Of a stretch of DNA of 64,000 nt, positions 43,246 to 51,329 are shown piece by piece. A model generated the notes under the pieces. It saw only the letters and a program-made list of their open reading frames with translations. It did not search any database and was not told the DNA's origin. The stretch comes from Mediterranea sp. An20 (lineage in GTDB: Bacteria > Bacteroidota > Bacteroidia > Bacteroidales > Bacteroidaceae). Position 1 is the first letter of the stretch, and the number at the start of each line of letters is the position of its first letter. The position numbers were made by a program, and so were the translations under genes. The stretch lies in contig NZ_NFJV01000008.1 of assembly GCF_002160055.1 (NCBI RefSeq), positions 62,001 through 126,000 on the forward strand, written 5' to 3'.

Positions 43246-43856
43246 TTTTCCGGCATTCACTTCTACCTTAATCTTTCAGCCAAACATAACCAGTACCGCC
43301 CATCAGGTAGGCAGGCACTTATGTAACATGAATCTGGCACATACAGTACCCACTGCAACATGTAAACAATCGGTCCAATGTTTCCAGCGGACAAAGTTAC
43401 GAATATCTGTTATATGTGACAGATGATTTGGCAAGAAAATTCGGATTCCTTACCAATCTCCCCCCCGAAGGGAAGCCGAAGTTACAGGAGGTTATCATAA
43501 GCATTTCCTCATCGAAAGGAGTTGAGGAAAATTAAGTTATCCCCACCGAATAGAACACTCGTTATAAACAATCGTTAGATTAAAGCCCTACATCCGTCAA
43601 ATACTACTTATACGTATTCAATTATATATAAAACATTTAAAAATCAAACAACCGAATAGATTTGACTATAAAACATTGTATGCAGTAACAAAAACATCAA
43701 CCATCATATAACAACTAATATAAAATATCTCTATCTTTGCAGTGGAATTCATTGTAGGTACTTCACAAGACCAATGCTGATAATACCAGTGAACCATACC
43801 ACAAAGGTGCATAACCGAAAAACAGATAAGAAAGATTTCTTATAATTCCTAATCAT
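43246..43856. other. 611-bp AT-rich divergent intergenic region
   Basis: Contains the lepB -7 box (43392-43399) and a plus-strand TATCTTTG (43732-43739) about 118 bp before the first GLPGLI gene. The middle (43560-43730) is conspicuously AT-rich. No gene, tRNA or repeat was recognised; the boundary may mark the edge of acquired DNA. Confidence 0.6.
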
Positions 43857-44663
43857 ATGAAAACAAAAAAACGATTGATTACAATCATGATGGCACTTTT
43901 TTTTGGATTTAATGCCATCGGTGCAAACTATAGGGCCATCTATGATTTTGAATATACGAAAGACAGTATCAATTCAATCATAGAAAAAGACATTCTGTAT
44001 CTGGAAATAGCAGAAAAAGGATCTTTCTGTTTCAGTTATCATACATATTACTCAGATTCCCTGTGGAACACGCCCAATGGACGGGCCGTTTGGGGACAAC
44101 TCTTCTCGGCCGCCATCGCGAAGGATGGCACCAATGCGACTTCTTTTCCTTATAAACGCAGCACGTTTATGGTAACCAAACGTTATGCGTCTGACACCCT
44201 GCGTATAAAGGATGTCATCGACCAAGATATTTATGAATATGACACCTTCAAGAGTGAGTTCCATTGGCAGCTGTGTGATTCCACAAAGAATATCAATGGC
44301 TTTGAAGCCTACAAAGCCACTTGTTGTTATCATGGCAGGGAATGGACGGTTTGGTTCTCGCCCGACATTCCCTTTAGCGACGGGCCTTGGGTGTTCTGCG
44401 GTCTCCCCGGGCTTATTCTCGAAGCATACGACAGGGACAATTTGTTTTCCTTCCATCTGGAGGGACTGACCTCCAATCCAGACCCCAAAAAGGATTGGCT
44501 GGACGAGGGGAAAAAGACTGACCGGATTTCATTCCTGCGGAAGGATTATCAATATCGGAAAAACCTCACGCGGATTTTTAATGCGGAAATGGGGACAAAT
44601 GTTCCGGAAAATAAGAATGATACCCGTTATTTAGATGGGTTAGAACCTGATTTCAAACAATAA
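43857..44663 (+). CDS. GLPGLI-family protein (first copy)
   Basis: 268 residues with a signal peptide (1-22) and the family signature PWVFCGLPGLILEAYD at about 180-195. The N-terminal part resembles the paired protein at 44678. GLPGLI proteins occur in Bacteroidetes beside TonB-type receptors or peptidases; a molecular function is not established. It is followed 14 bp later by its paralogue and then by the receptor gene. Base composition is visibly poorer in GC than the flanks. Confidence 0.88.
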   Translation: MKTKKRLITIMMALFFGFNAIGANYRAIYDFEYTKDSINSIIEKDILYLEIAEKGSFCFSYHTYYSDSLWNTPNGRAVWGQLFSAAIAKDGTNATSFPYKRSTFMVTKRYASDTLRIKDVIDQDIYEYDTFKSEFHWQLCDSTKNINGFEAYKATCCYHGREWTVWFSPDIPFSDGPWVFCGLPGLILEAYDRDNLFSFHLEGLTSNPDPKKDWLDEGKKTDRISFLRKDYQYRKNLTRIFNAEMGTNVPENKNDTRYLDGLEPDFKQ

Positions 44664-44677
44664 AGGAGGAAGCAGCC

Positions 44678-45511
44678 ATGAGATACGTCAGTTTGTTTGT
44701 ATTACTTTTCGTGACATCAAATGTGATGGCACAGATAATAGAAGACAAGGAACCCGCCATTTTGGAAGTACATTATATGAAAACTTCGGTAGCGGACACG
44801 TTGGAAAACCGGAGTTATACAGACCCTATAACTTTGAGGGTTGGTAAGACTTCAGCTATGTTTTACCCTCCTAAAAGGATGTGGGTAGATTCACTATTGC
44901 AAACGAACTTTGAGCTTCATGAGAAACTCCACAGGGAAATGAATCCACCCGGTCAGATAGAATACAAGCCGCTGGGAGGTATGGAATGTGAATACCTGTT
45001 TCGCAATATCAACGATGGTGAAACGATGGTTTACCGAAAGATGGGAGGTGAAGCCTATTCGTACACGGAACCCACGGAAATGCCCGTATGGCAAATTCAG
45101 TCGGAAACGAAAGAACTCTTGGGGTATAGCTGTCAGCTTGCCACGTGCGATTTTAGAGGACGCACATGGTGTGCATGGTTTTCAACCGACATACCTATCA
45201 ATGAAGGGCCTTGGAAACTGTTCGGGTTGCCCGGTCTTGTCTTGGAAGCATGGGATAGTAAAAAGCATTATGCCTACAAGGCAGTCGGACTTTACACCAA
45301 AAATCTGCTTCCTGTGGGTATAAGACTATATAATATTAGTGGTAAACCTTATAAATTAAAATCCAGACAAGCATATCTCCAGAAAATGTATAAAGAATAT
45401 ATTCAGGGCGATTTCGCATTCAAAATGAGTGCCTTGCATGGCAATGGCTCGCAAAAAGCTCCTTATGTCTCACAATATGATTATCAAGAAAGAGACTATC
45501 CGCATAAGTAA
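44678..45511 (+). CDS. GLPGLI-family protein (second copy)
   Basis: 277 residues, signal peptide (1-18, VMAQ), signature WKLFGLPGLVLEAWD at about 186-200. It is preceded by a good AAGGAGG-like ribosome-binding site (ATAAAGGAGGAAGCAGCC), uncommon in this window. The upstream paralogue shares the ARCxxHGREWTVWFS-like strand (here TCDFRGRTWCAWFSTD). The pair looks like an old tandem duplication. Encoded directly before the receptor gene with a 28-bp gap. Confidence 0.88.
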   Translation: MRYVSLFVLLFVTSNVMAQIIEDKEPAILEVHYMKTSVADTLENRSYTDPITLRVGKTSAMFYPPKRMWVDSLLQTNFELHEKLHREMNPPGQIEYKPLGGMECEYLFRNINDGETMVYRKMGGEAYSYTEPTEMPVWQIQSETKELLGYSCQLATCDFRGRTWCAWFSTDIPINEGPWKLFGLPGLVLEAWDSKKHYAYKAVGLYTKNLLPVGIRLYNISGKPYKLKSRQAYLQKMYKEYIQGDFAFKMSALHGNGSQKAPYVSQYDYQERDYPHK

Positions 45512-45539
45512 ACGGAAATAAAAAACAAACCATTTTGAT

Positions 45540-48122
45540 ATGAGGCTACTATTAACAATCCTATTAGCAATGACAATATGGCTGGACTGCTTTGCGGGTA
45601 ATCCAGTTACCGGTACTGTCGTCCAGGCTTCCGACCAATCTCCGATAGCGGGTGCCAATGTCCTTTTGAAAAACGCTGAAGGGAAGTTATTGGCCTACGG
45701 AGTGAGTGATGCCAACGGGCAGTTCTCCATCATGCCGCCCTCGACAAGTGAAAATCTTACCATTCATGTCACCATAATGGGATACCGTACCTATTCCACC
45801 CCCTTGGTGCTTGATGGCAATCCTCTCGTAATAAGGATGGAAGAAGGGGCTTTCCAATTGCAGGAGGTAACCGTCAAGGCCGACCGTATCCGGGAGAGCG
45901 GGGACACGATAACCTATAATGTGGGCAGCTTTGCCCAAAAGCAAGACCGGAGCATAGGTGATGTGTTGAAACGTATGCCCGGCATTGACGTGGCCAACAA
46001 TGGGAAAATTCAATATCAAGGCATAGACATCAATAAGTTCTACATCGAGGGCAACGACCTCTTGGGCGGGAAATACGGCATCGCAACAAACGGTATCGCT
46101 TACGATGACATCGGTGCCGTGGAGGTCATGGAGAACCATCAGCCCATGCAGGTGCTCCGCGGACTGAGTTTCTCAGACCAGGCAGCTATCAACCTGAAGA
46201 TGAAGAACAGCGCAAAAGCGACTTTTCTTGTTCACGGGACATTGGGTGGCGGCTGGTCTGAACAGCCGCAAGGTGCGCTCTGGCAAGGGGACATCTTTAC
46301 CATGATGGTCACGGGGAAGTACCAGATGATAACTACGCTGAAAGGAAACAACACCGGGCTGAACCTCTCCGATGAGCTTTTGGACTTCACTTCTGATAAA
46401 TCGGATGAGGAATTAGACGGGTATATAGCTTTGTCCACTCCAGCTACCCCCAACTTGCAACGGAACAGGAGTTACTTCAACCGTTCGTGGATGGTGTCTT
46501 CCAGCCACCTCCTCAAAACAAAAAACGGAGGCGAGTTTAAAGCCCAGATAGACTATCTCAATGACCGTGTCTCTGCGCAGGGAGCAAGTACGACGACCTA
46601 TTTCCTGGAGTCCGGGGACCAAATCGTTCTCGAAGACAAGAGCTCACTCTCGCACCGCAATGCGGTGGCTGGGAAGTTTTCATACGAAATCAATGAAAAG
46701 ACCTATTTCCTTAACAACACCTTGTCGGCTGATTTTTCATGGAATGATTTGACGCTGAACACCACAGGGTCGTTGCCCAACACCCAGTCGGCCTGGATGC
46801 CGGAATATGCGGTGAGTAATCTGTTGAAAGTCATCAAGCGTTTCGGCAACAACAAACTGGTCACCTTCACCAGCCGTAACGAATGGAACTCCCTGCCCGA
46901 GAAGCTGACCGTCACCCATGAAGGGCAGGATTACGGACAAAAGATAAAGCAACATGCTTTCTACACGGATGAGAGAGCCTCGTTGGGCTTTGTATTCAAC
47001 AAGGTGCTCCTGTCTTTGGAAGCCGGTGTGTCCGGATATTTTAGGAATCTGGATACCAACCTGTTTGGGGTGGATAGGATGGATGTAACAGAGACTGAAG
47101 CATTAACTACCGATTATTTACGCGTTTTCGCCTCTCCCAAATTCGAATGGAGCTACAAGAAACTGGAACTCACGTTGAATCTTCCGGTCAACCTGTATTC
47201 CTATTTCTTCTCCGGAGCCATGGGCAACCGCACGGAGTTCTTCCTGTCTCCTTCGTTGGCGGCAAGGTTCCGCCTTACGCCCCGAATGTCGCTCACTTTG
47301 CGTGGAAGCGCCCGGCGTTCTCCCGCCTCTTTGCATGATATCCACGATTCTTCCATACTTACCGATTACCGATCGTTCAGTGCCGGAGTGGATGATTACT
47401 ACACCTCGTCCGGACAGTCTCTTTCCGCTACCTACAGCTATCGGAATGCTCCAAGCGGGATATTCGTGATGGCCATGGGCAGCTACGGATGGAATAAATC
47501 CAAGTTCGGAACGGTGCAGAACGTGGTCGGTGATTATGTGTTCCACTCCTATCAGTCACAACCGTCGGACTCGCGCAATGCGATGGCTTTTTTCAACGCA
47601 AGCAAGACCCTTGATTTCATGCGAGGTGCCATCGGTTTGAAAGGAATCTACAGCAGAATGGAAAACTGTCTGTTGTCTCAAGGACTGCCTACCGATTACC
47701 GCCATGATTCTTTCTCCCTGTCGCCTTCCATAAACGGAAACATATCCACCTGCCTGAACTGGAACTTCCGGTTTACATGGGATAAATCCCGGCTGAAAAT
47801 TTCAGATATGCCGGATCGCAATTCCAATAATTACATCTATTCGGGAAGTGTGACGCTCACGCCCTGCTCTTTGATAACCTGGACAACCGGAGGCGAATAT
47901 TACCGCAATCAGATTGAGGCGGGACGCTATAAGGAGATGTTTATGCTGGACACCAAACTGACGTTCAACATCAGCAAACGCATGGAGGTATCTGCTTCAG
48001 CTACAAACTTACTCAACAGAAAGGAGTATAGCTATACCTCGTATGGGACCGTATCGCAGTATGAGCGTTCAAGCAAACTCCGTGGGCGTGAATTCCTGAT
48101 TTCAATATACCTTAAAAAGTGA
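45540..48122 (+). CDS. TonB-receptor-type outer-membrane protein
   Basis: 860 residues. Signal peptide (1-19), CarboxypepD_reg-like domain (about 22-105, VTGTVVQASDQSPIAGANVLLK), plug (about 110-220, GDTITYNVGSFAQKQDRSIGDVLKRMPGIDV and YEDIGAVEVMENHQPMQVLRG-like piece) and a large barrel. The family often accompanies GLPGLI proteins. Substrate unknown; no SusD-like partner. The C-terminal LISIYLKK lacks the usual final aromatic. The gene ends 14 bp from the convergent TetR gene. Confidence 0.88.
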   Translation: MRLLLTILLAMTIWLDCFAGNPVTGTVVQASDQSPIAGANVLLKNAEGKLLAYGVSDANGQFSIMPPSTSENLTIHVTIMGYRTYSTPLVLDGNPLVIRMEEGAFQLQEVTVKADRIRESGDTITYNVGSFAQKQDRSIGDVLKRMPGIDVANNGKIQYQGIDINKFYIEGNDLLGGKYGIATNGIAYDDIGAVEVMENHQPMQVLRGLSFSDQAAINLKMKNSAKATFLVHGTLGGGWSEQPQGALWQGDIFTMMVTGKYQMITTLKGNNTGLNLSDELLDFTSDKSDEELDGYIALSTPATPNLQRNRSYFNRSWMVSSSHLLKTKNGGEFKAQIDYLNDRVSAQGASTTTYFLESGDQIVLEDKSSLSHRNAVAGKFSYEINEKTYFLNNTLSADFSWNDLTLNTTGSLPNTQSAWMPEYAVSNLLKVIKRFGNNKLVTFTSRNEWNSLPEKLTVTHEGQDYGQKIKQHAFYTDERASLGFVFNKVLLSLEAGVSGYFRNLDTNLFGVDRMDVTETEALTTDYLRVFASPKFEWSYKKLELTLNLPVNLYSYFFSGAMGNRTEFFLSPSLAARFRLTPRMSLTLRGSARRSPASLHDIHDSSILTDYRSFSAGVDDYYTSSGQSLSATYSYRNAPSGIFVMAMGSYGWNKSKFGTVQNVVGDYVFHSYQSQPSDSRNAMAFFNASKTLDFMRGAIGLKGIYSRMENCLLSQGLPTDYRHDSFSLSPSINGNISTCLNWNFRFTWDKSRLKISDMPDRNSNNYIYSGSVTLTPCSLITWTTGGEYYRNQIEAGRYKEMFMLDTKLTFNISKRMEVSASATNLLNRKEYSYTSYGTVSQYERSSKLRGREFLISIYLKK

Positions 48123-48136
48123 CGGGGAAGAATGGC

Positions 48137-48736
48137 TCATTTAAGAAGCGCATATATATGGTCATAAGTTTGTTTCAGCCCGTCTATGTCGTATCCGTTA
48201 TCGGTAAATACCCCCTTAAACGCCCTACCCAGATAGCAATCTTCATAAAGACAACTAACGGTAACGGCATCAATCCGGTTTCTGATTTCTCCGGTAGAAA
48301 TCGCATTCTCAATAACAGATTGCCAGATTTGCAGCTCTTCCTCGTACCATTGCATGGTTTGCTCCTTGAAATGGGGAATATAAGTCAAGGCTGAGTTTTC
48401 AATACGCATCAGCGCCTCATTGACGTTGACAATACCCATGCCGGCCTTTCTTTCCTGTTCACGCTTCAGCGTTTCGACAAAATAATTATAAAACGAACAA
48501 AGAGATAATTTATAGGCATCCGGCACTGCTTTTACCGAGGACGCTCCATAGACGAACGTATGAACCACCTCTCTGAACAGCCCTTCCTTGTTACCGAAAT
48601 AATAGACCATGGAGCCGCGGCTTATGCCGATTTCTTTTTCCATGACACTGAAAGACACGCGGTCGTATGGCATGGTAGCAAATAGCCGGAATGCCTCTGT
48701 GAGTATTTTCTGCCGATTGGTTTCTCCTTTACCCAT
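48137..48736 (-). CDS. TetR/AcrR-family regulator
   Basis: 199 residues. The N-terminal HTH is clear (RQKILTEAFRLFATMPYDRVSFSVMEKEIGISRGSMVYYFGNKEGLF in pieces, about 8-55), followed by a helical ligand domain. It probably represses itself and may control the convergent GLPGLI/receptor genes, although it lies at their 3' end. A -7 box TAAATTTG (complement 48790-48797) lies 54 bp upstream of the ATG; TAATCAATCAGAA at 48743-48755 between box and ATG is a possible operator half. Confidence 0.9.
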   Translation of the reverse strand: MGKGETNRQKILTEAFRLFATMPYDRVSFSVMEKEIGISRGSMVYYFGNKEGLFREVVHTFVYGASSVKAVPDAYKLSLCSFYNYFVETLKREQERKAGMGIVNVNEALMRIENSALTYIPHFKEQTMQWYEEELQIWQSVIENAISTGEIRNRIDAVTVSCLYEDCYLGRAFKGVFTDNGYDIDGLKQTYDHIYALLK

Positions 48737-48816
48737 AATGTATAATCAATCAGAAATGAGATACAAAAAAGACATGCTTGAATTCTCTGCAAATTTAGAT
48801 ATAAATCTCCATATTT

Positions 48817-49034
48817 AAGTAATCAATCAGAATCAGTTTATATCAAACACAGAGACACAGAGACACAAAGTTCTGTAACTGTCTGTCGGGAAAAATGACG
48901 GGAGGGCACAGAGTCCGCGGCTTCGCCGCATACGGGAGAAGGGAAATTAACTCTGTGAGCTATGGACAAGAAAACAAAAACTCTGTGTCTCCGTGACTCT
49001 GTGTTTAATATCATTTAATTTTGCACATTTACTT
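48817..49034 (-). repeat. MITE-like repeat M1
   Basis: 218 bp, ends AAGTAA/TTACTT. Inside are inverted blocks of ACACAGAG / CTCTGTGT and the core CCGCGGCTTCGCCGC, near a stretch TGACGGGAGGGCACAGAG shared with the other copies. Orientation opposite to M4. Confidence 0.85.
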
Positions 49035-49038
49035 AACT

Positions 49039-49101
49039 GTAAACCTTTATTTGAGCACCGTAAACCTCTATTTGAGCGCCGTAAACCTTCATTTGAGCAG
49101 C
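49039..49101. repeat. three 21-bp direct repeats
   Basis: Units start at 49039, 49060 and 49081 and follow GTAAACCT, then TATTTGAGC or CATTTGAGC, then two or three bases. Each differs from the others at two or three positions. They begin 5 bp beyond repeat M1. Confidence 0.9.
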
Positions 49102-49351
49102 CTCATCCTCAGAGCGGGCAATACGGATATGACTTTCAATTTTCCAGGAACATCCAAGATACATTTTCTGTGCATTCATCTGTTCCCGACCGTATAAACC
49201 GAGTTTCACCCCTTCCACAGTTTCTTTTCTCCCCAACTGCCTTCACGCCTTCACGCTACTCCAACTACATAGCTGTCAGCCACTTGCTGTGAAAGATACT
49301 TCCTTCACGCATCTTTCACAACCTTCACGAAGAACGGCTGTGCTTCCAAGC

Positions 49352-49401
49352 CCTAAGGAGCCGGCTCCCAAGCGACAAGGCATCTGCTTCCAAGCTATAA
49401 G
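49352..49401 (+). repeat. 22-nt-period array F
   Basis: Hexamers CCTAAG (49352), GACAAG (49374) and TATAAG (49396) are 22 nt apart; the sequence before each is TTCCAAGC or TCCCAAGC. Same family as arrays A-E. Confidence 0.8.
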
Positions 49402-49489
49402 CAGGAATCAGTGAAAGTCTTTCTGGCCGGTGGCATCAGAATAAGGCAGCGTATATGAGTAGTAAAAAGAAGAAAAGCCCAAAGGCTGG

Positions 49490-49630
49490 ATGCCCAATGA
49501 AGTGACACTAAACACAGAGGCACGGAGTCACAGAGTCATTCTCCCTCTCTCGGTTGCAGCAAAGCCGCGGACTCTGTGCCCTCCCGTCATTTTTCCGACA
49601 GACAGTTACGGAGCTTTGTGTCTCTGTGTT
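49490..49630 (+). repeat. MITE-like repeat M2, truncated
   Basis: Runs from TGCCCAATGAAGTG to CTCTGTGTT in the same orientation as M4. Both outer ends are missing. The right edge coincides with the stop codon of the fic gene (49629-49631). Confidence 0.82.
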
Positions 49631-50753
49631 ATAAATCTTCAGGCAGGGGAACGACAAGGATTGAGTCACTGCACTGTATTCCATAAAAAACGTCACGAAC
49701 CCGTCCCTGCTGAGGTATCAGAATGCCTTTCTCTACCAGGTCTTTTATATCGCGTGCTGCTGTATCGGGTGACACCTTTACACGTTTTGCCCAGTTCTTG
49801 GCCGTCAGCTTGCCGGGATAACCGTCTAAATACAGATTCAAAACTTCGCGTTGTCGTTCGGACAGAACTGTTTCGGCATGGGTTTGCCAGAATATGGCCT
49901 TATTAAGAACCCTCGACAAGGTTTCATCGGATTGTTCGACGGAGCGGAGCAGGCTGTCAAGATACCAGATAATCCATGCTGTAATCTCGCAATCTCCCTT
50001 TTGTGTTTTCTCCAATATGTCGTAATATTGTTTCTTATCCTTACTAATCTGATGGGAGATACTGAAGAAACGCATCTTTGAGTTCTCAGCTTGTGAAAGT
50101 GCCATATCAGCGATGGCCCGTCCGATTCGTCCGTTTCCGTCATCGAAAGGATGGATGCAAACAAACCACAAATGGGCTATCGCCGATTTTACATAGCCGT
50201 TATGTGTATCTGAATTGAACCAGTCCAGATACCGATTCATTTCTTCGTCTATTTTTTCAGGAGCAGGCGCTACGTAATGTACCTTTTCCCGACCGAACAT
50301 TCCTGAAACGACTTTCATCTCTCCACTGCGGTATCGGGCCACATCTATTTTCGTTGGACCGCTCCATCCGGTAGGAAACAGGCAGCTGTGCCAGCCGAAA
50401 AGCCTTTCATGAGTAAGCGGACTGTTGAAATTGACAGTTGCGTCAAGTGCCATTTCCACAACTCCGTCTATATAGCGTGAGGATTCGGTTGGATTCAGCA
50501 GTTGCACTCCAAGTTTGCGGGCTACCGATGAGCGTACCTGTTCACTGTTCAATTTCACTCCTTCCATTTCTGATGATGCAATGATGTCATGAGAGATGGA
50601 TTCAACCACGGCAGACATCTTATCGTTAAAGCCGATTACACTAAGGCGTCCCATCAGATAGCCGACGGCCTTGTTTACCTTGTTCAGCTTTTCACCGACA
50701 AGTTCCTTGTTCCACGAAAAGGAAGGCCATTCTTTATGTTCATGTATATACAT
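49629..50753 (-). CDS. Fic-family AMP-transferase with C-terminal winged helix
   Basis: 374 residues from the ATG at 50753. N-terminal DUF4172-like region (about 1-85), an inhibitory-helix motif S60-SEM-E64-G65 (class II arrangement), then the Fic core with catalytic HPFDDGNGRIGR at 201-212. The last ~75 residues form a winged helix (LSERQREVLNLYLDGYPGKLTAKNWAKRVKVSPDTAARD). Family role: transfer of AMP to a hydroxyl of a target protein, normally held off by the inhibitory helix. Bounded by repeat M2 at its stop and M3 at its start; its promoter appears to lie inside M3. Confidence 0.92.
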   Translation of the reverse strand: MYIHEHKEWPSFSWNKELVGEKLNKVNKAVGYLMGRLSVIGFNDKMSAVVESISHDIIASSEMEGVKLNSEQVRSSVARKLGVQLLNPTESSRYIDGVVEMALDATVNFNSPLTHERLFGWHSCLFPTGWSGPTKIDVARYRSGEMKVVSGMFGREKVHYVAPAPEKIDEEMNRYLDWFNSDTHNGYVKSAIAHLWFVCIHPFDDGNGRIGRAIADMALSQAENSKMRFFSISHQISKDKKQYYDILEKTQKGDCEITAWIIWYLDSLLRSVEQSDETLSRVLNKAIFWQTHAETVLSERQREVLNLYLDGYPGKLTAKNWAKRVKVSPDTAARDIKDLVEKGILIPQQGRVRDVFYGIQCSDSILVVPLPEDL

Positions 50754-50755
50754 AC

Positions 50756-50882
50756 GTAAATGTACAAAATTAAATGATACTAACACAGAGGCACGGAGAT
50801 ACAGAGCTTTTGTTTCCTTGTCCACGGCTCACAGAGTCAATTTCCTTTCTCACGTAAGCGGGCGAAGCCGCGGACTCTTAAG
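50756..50882 (+). repeat. MITE-like repeat M3, truncated
   Basis: Starts with GTAAATGTAC two bases before the fic ATG (on the opposite strand) and runs to CCGCGGACTCT, where homology to M4 stops. It carries TAATTTTG on the minus strand (complement 50765-50772), a -7 box aimed at fic. Confidence 0.82.
50765..50772 (-). promoter_or_regulatory. apparent -7 box of fic, inside repeat M3
   Basis: TAATTTTG on the minus strand, 12 bp from the fic ATG. Transcripts would have a leader of only a few bases. The corresponding end of M1 also has TAATTTTG facing outward. Confidence 0.5.
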
Positions 50883-50910
50883 CATCACCGTTTTCTGCAA
50901 ATATACGGTT

Positions 50911-50955
50911 TTGCGACTTATTATCCGCATGATTTGCGGCTTATTATCCGCATGA
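50911..50955. repeat. two 23-bp direct repeats with internal dyads
   Basis: CTTATTATCCGCATGA occurs at 50917-50932 and 50940-50955, each preceded by TTTGCGA or TTTGCGG-like bases. Within the second, GCGG and CCGC flank an 8-bp centre (TGCGGCTTATTATCCGCA), an operator-like dyad. Confidence 0.85.
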
Positions 50956-50976
50956 GCCCATAAAATCTGTAAATCT

Positions 50977-51152
50977 GTAAGTAAACGTGCCGAATGAAGT
51001 GAGACTAAACACAGAGGCACGGAGTCACAGAGTCATTCACCTCTTTCGGTTGCGGCGAAGCCGCGGACTCTGTGCCCTCCCGTCATTTTTCCGACATTAC
51101 GGGACTTTGTGTCTCTGTGTTTGATATAAACTAATTTTGATTGATTACTTAC
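50977..51152 (+). repeat. MITE-like repeat M4 (most complete)
   Basis: 176 bp with 8-bp perfect terminal inverted repeats, GTAAGTAA (50977-50984) and TTACTTAC (51145-51152). Inner inverted blocks are AACACAGAGGCACGGAG and CTCTGTGT. No open reading frame for a transposase. Confidence 0.88.
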
Positions 51153-51329
51153 ATAAAAATAAATCACCTTTTGCCGAACAAAACCCTTTCGGCAGTGTTC
51201 TATAAGTAGTCAAACATATTTCAGGAAAACATCATGAAATGAAAAAACGCTCTGACTTCACGTCTCTGTGTGTTTGTTTGAAGAGACTATTACAAGAACG
51301 AATTTAACAATCCCCAAAAATCAGAAAGA

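Larger units (their letters stand above)
48737..49628. other. 892-bp repeat-rich intergenic region
   Basis: Holds the TetR promoter, copies M1 and M2 of the MITE-like family, three 21-bp direct repeats (49039-49101) and the 22-nt array F (49352-49401). Short open frames here run through repeats and are not credible genes. Confidence 0.75.
50754..51329. other. 576-bp repeat-rich intergenic region
   Basis: Contains M3, a tandem 23-bp motif (50911-50955), M4 (50977-51152) and, at 51255-51285, a short stretch (TCTCTGTGTGTTTG) resembling the inner part of the M family. The promoter of the fimbrillin-like gene at 51330 was not identified. Confidence 0.7.

Noticed and set aside
43246..43856. tRNA gene or riboswitch in the AT-rich gap
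   Set aside because: No cloverleaf, CCA-like end or recognised aptamer motif was found on either strand by eye.
48993..49292. Small gene in the repeat region
   Set aside because: The frame consists of repeat M1, the 21-bp units and downstream sequence, with no promoter or ribosome-binding site.
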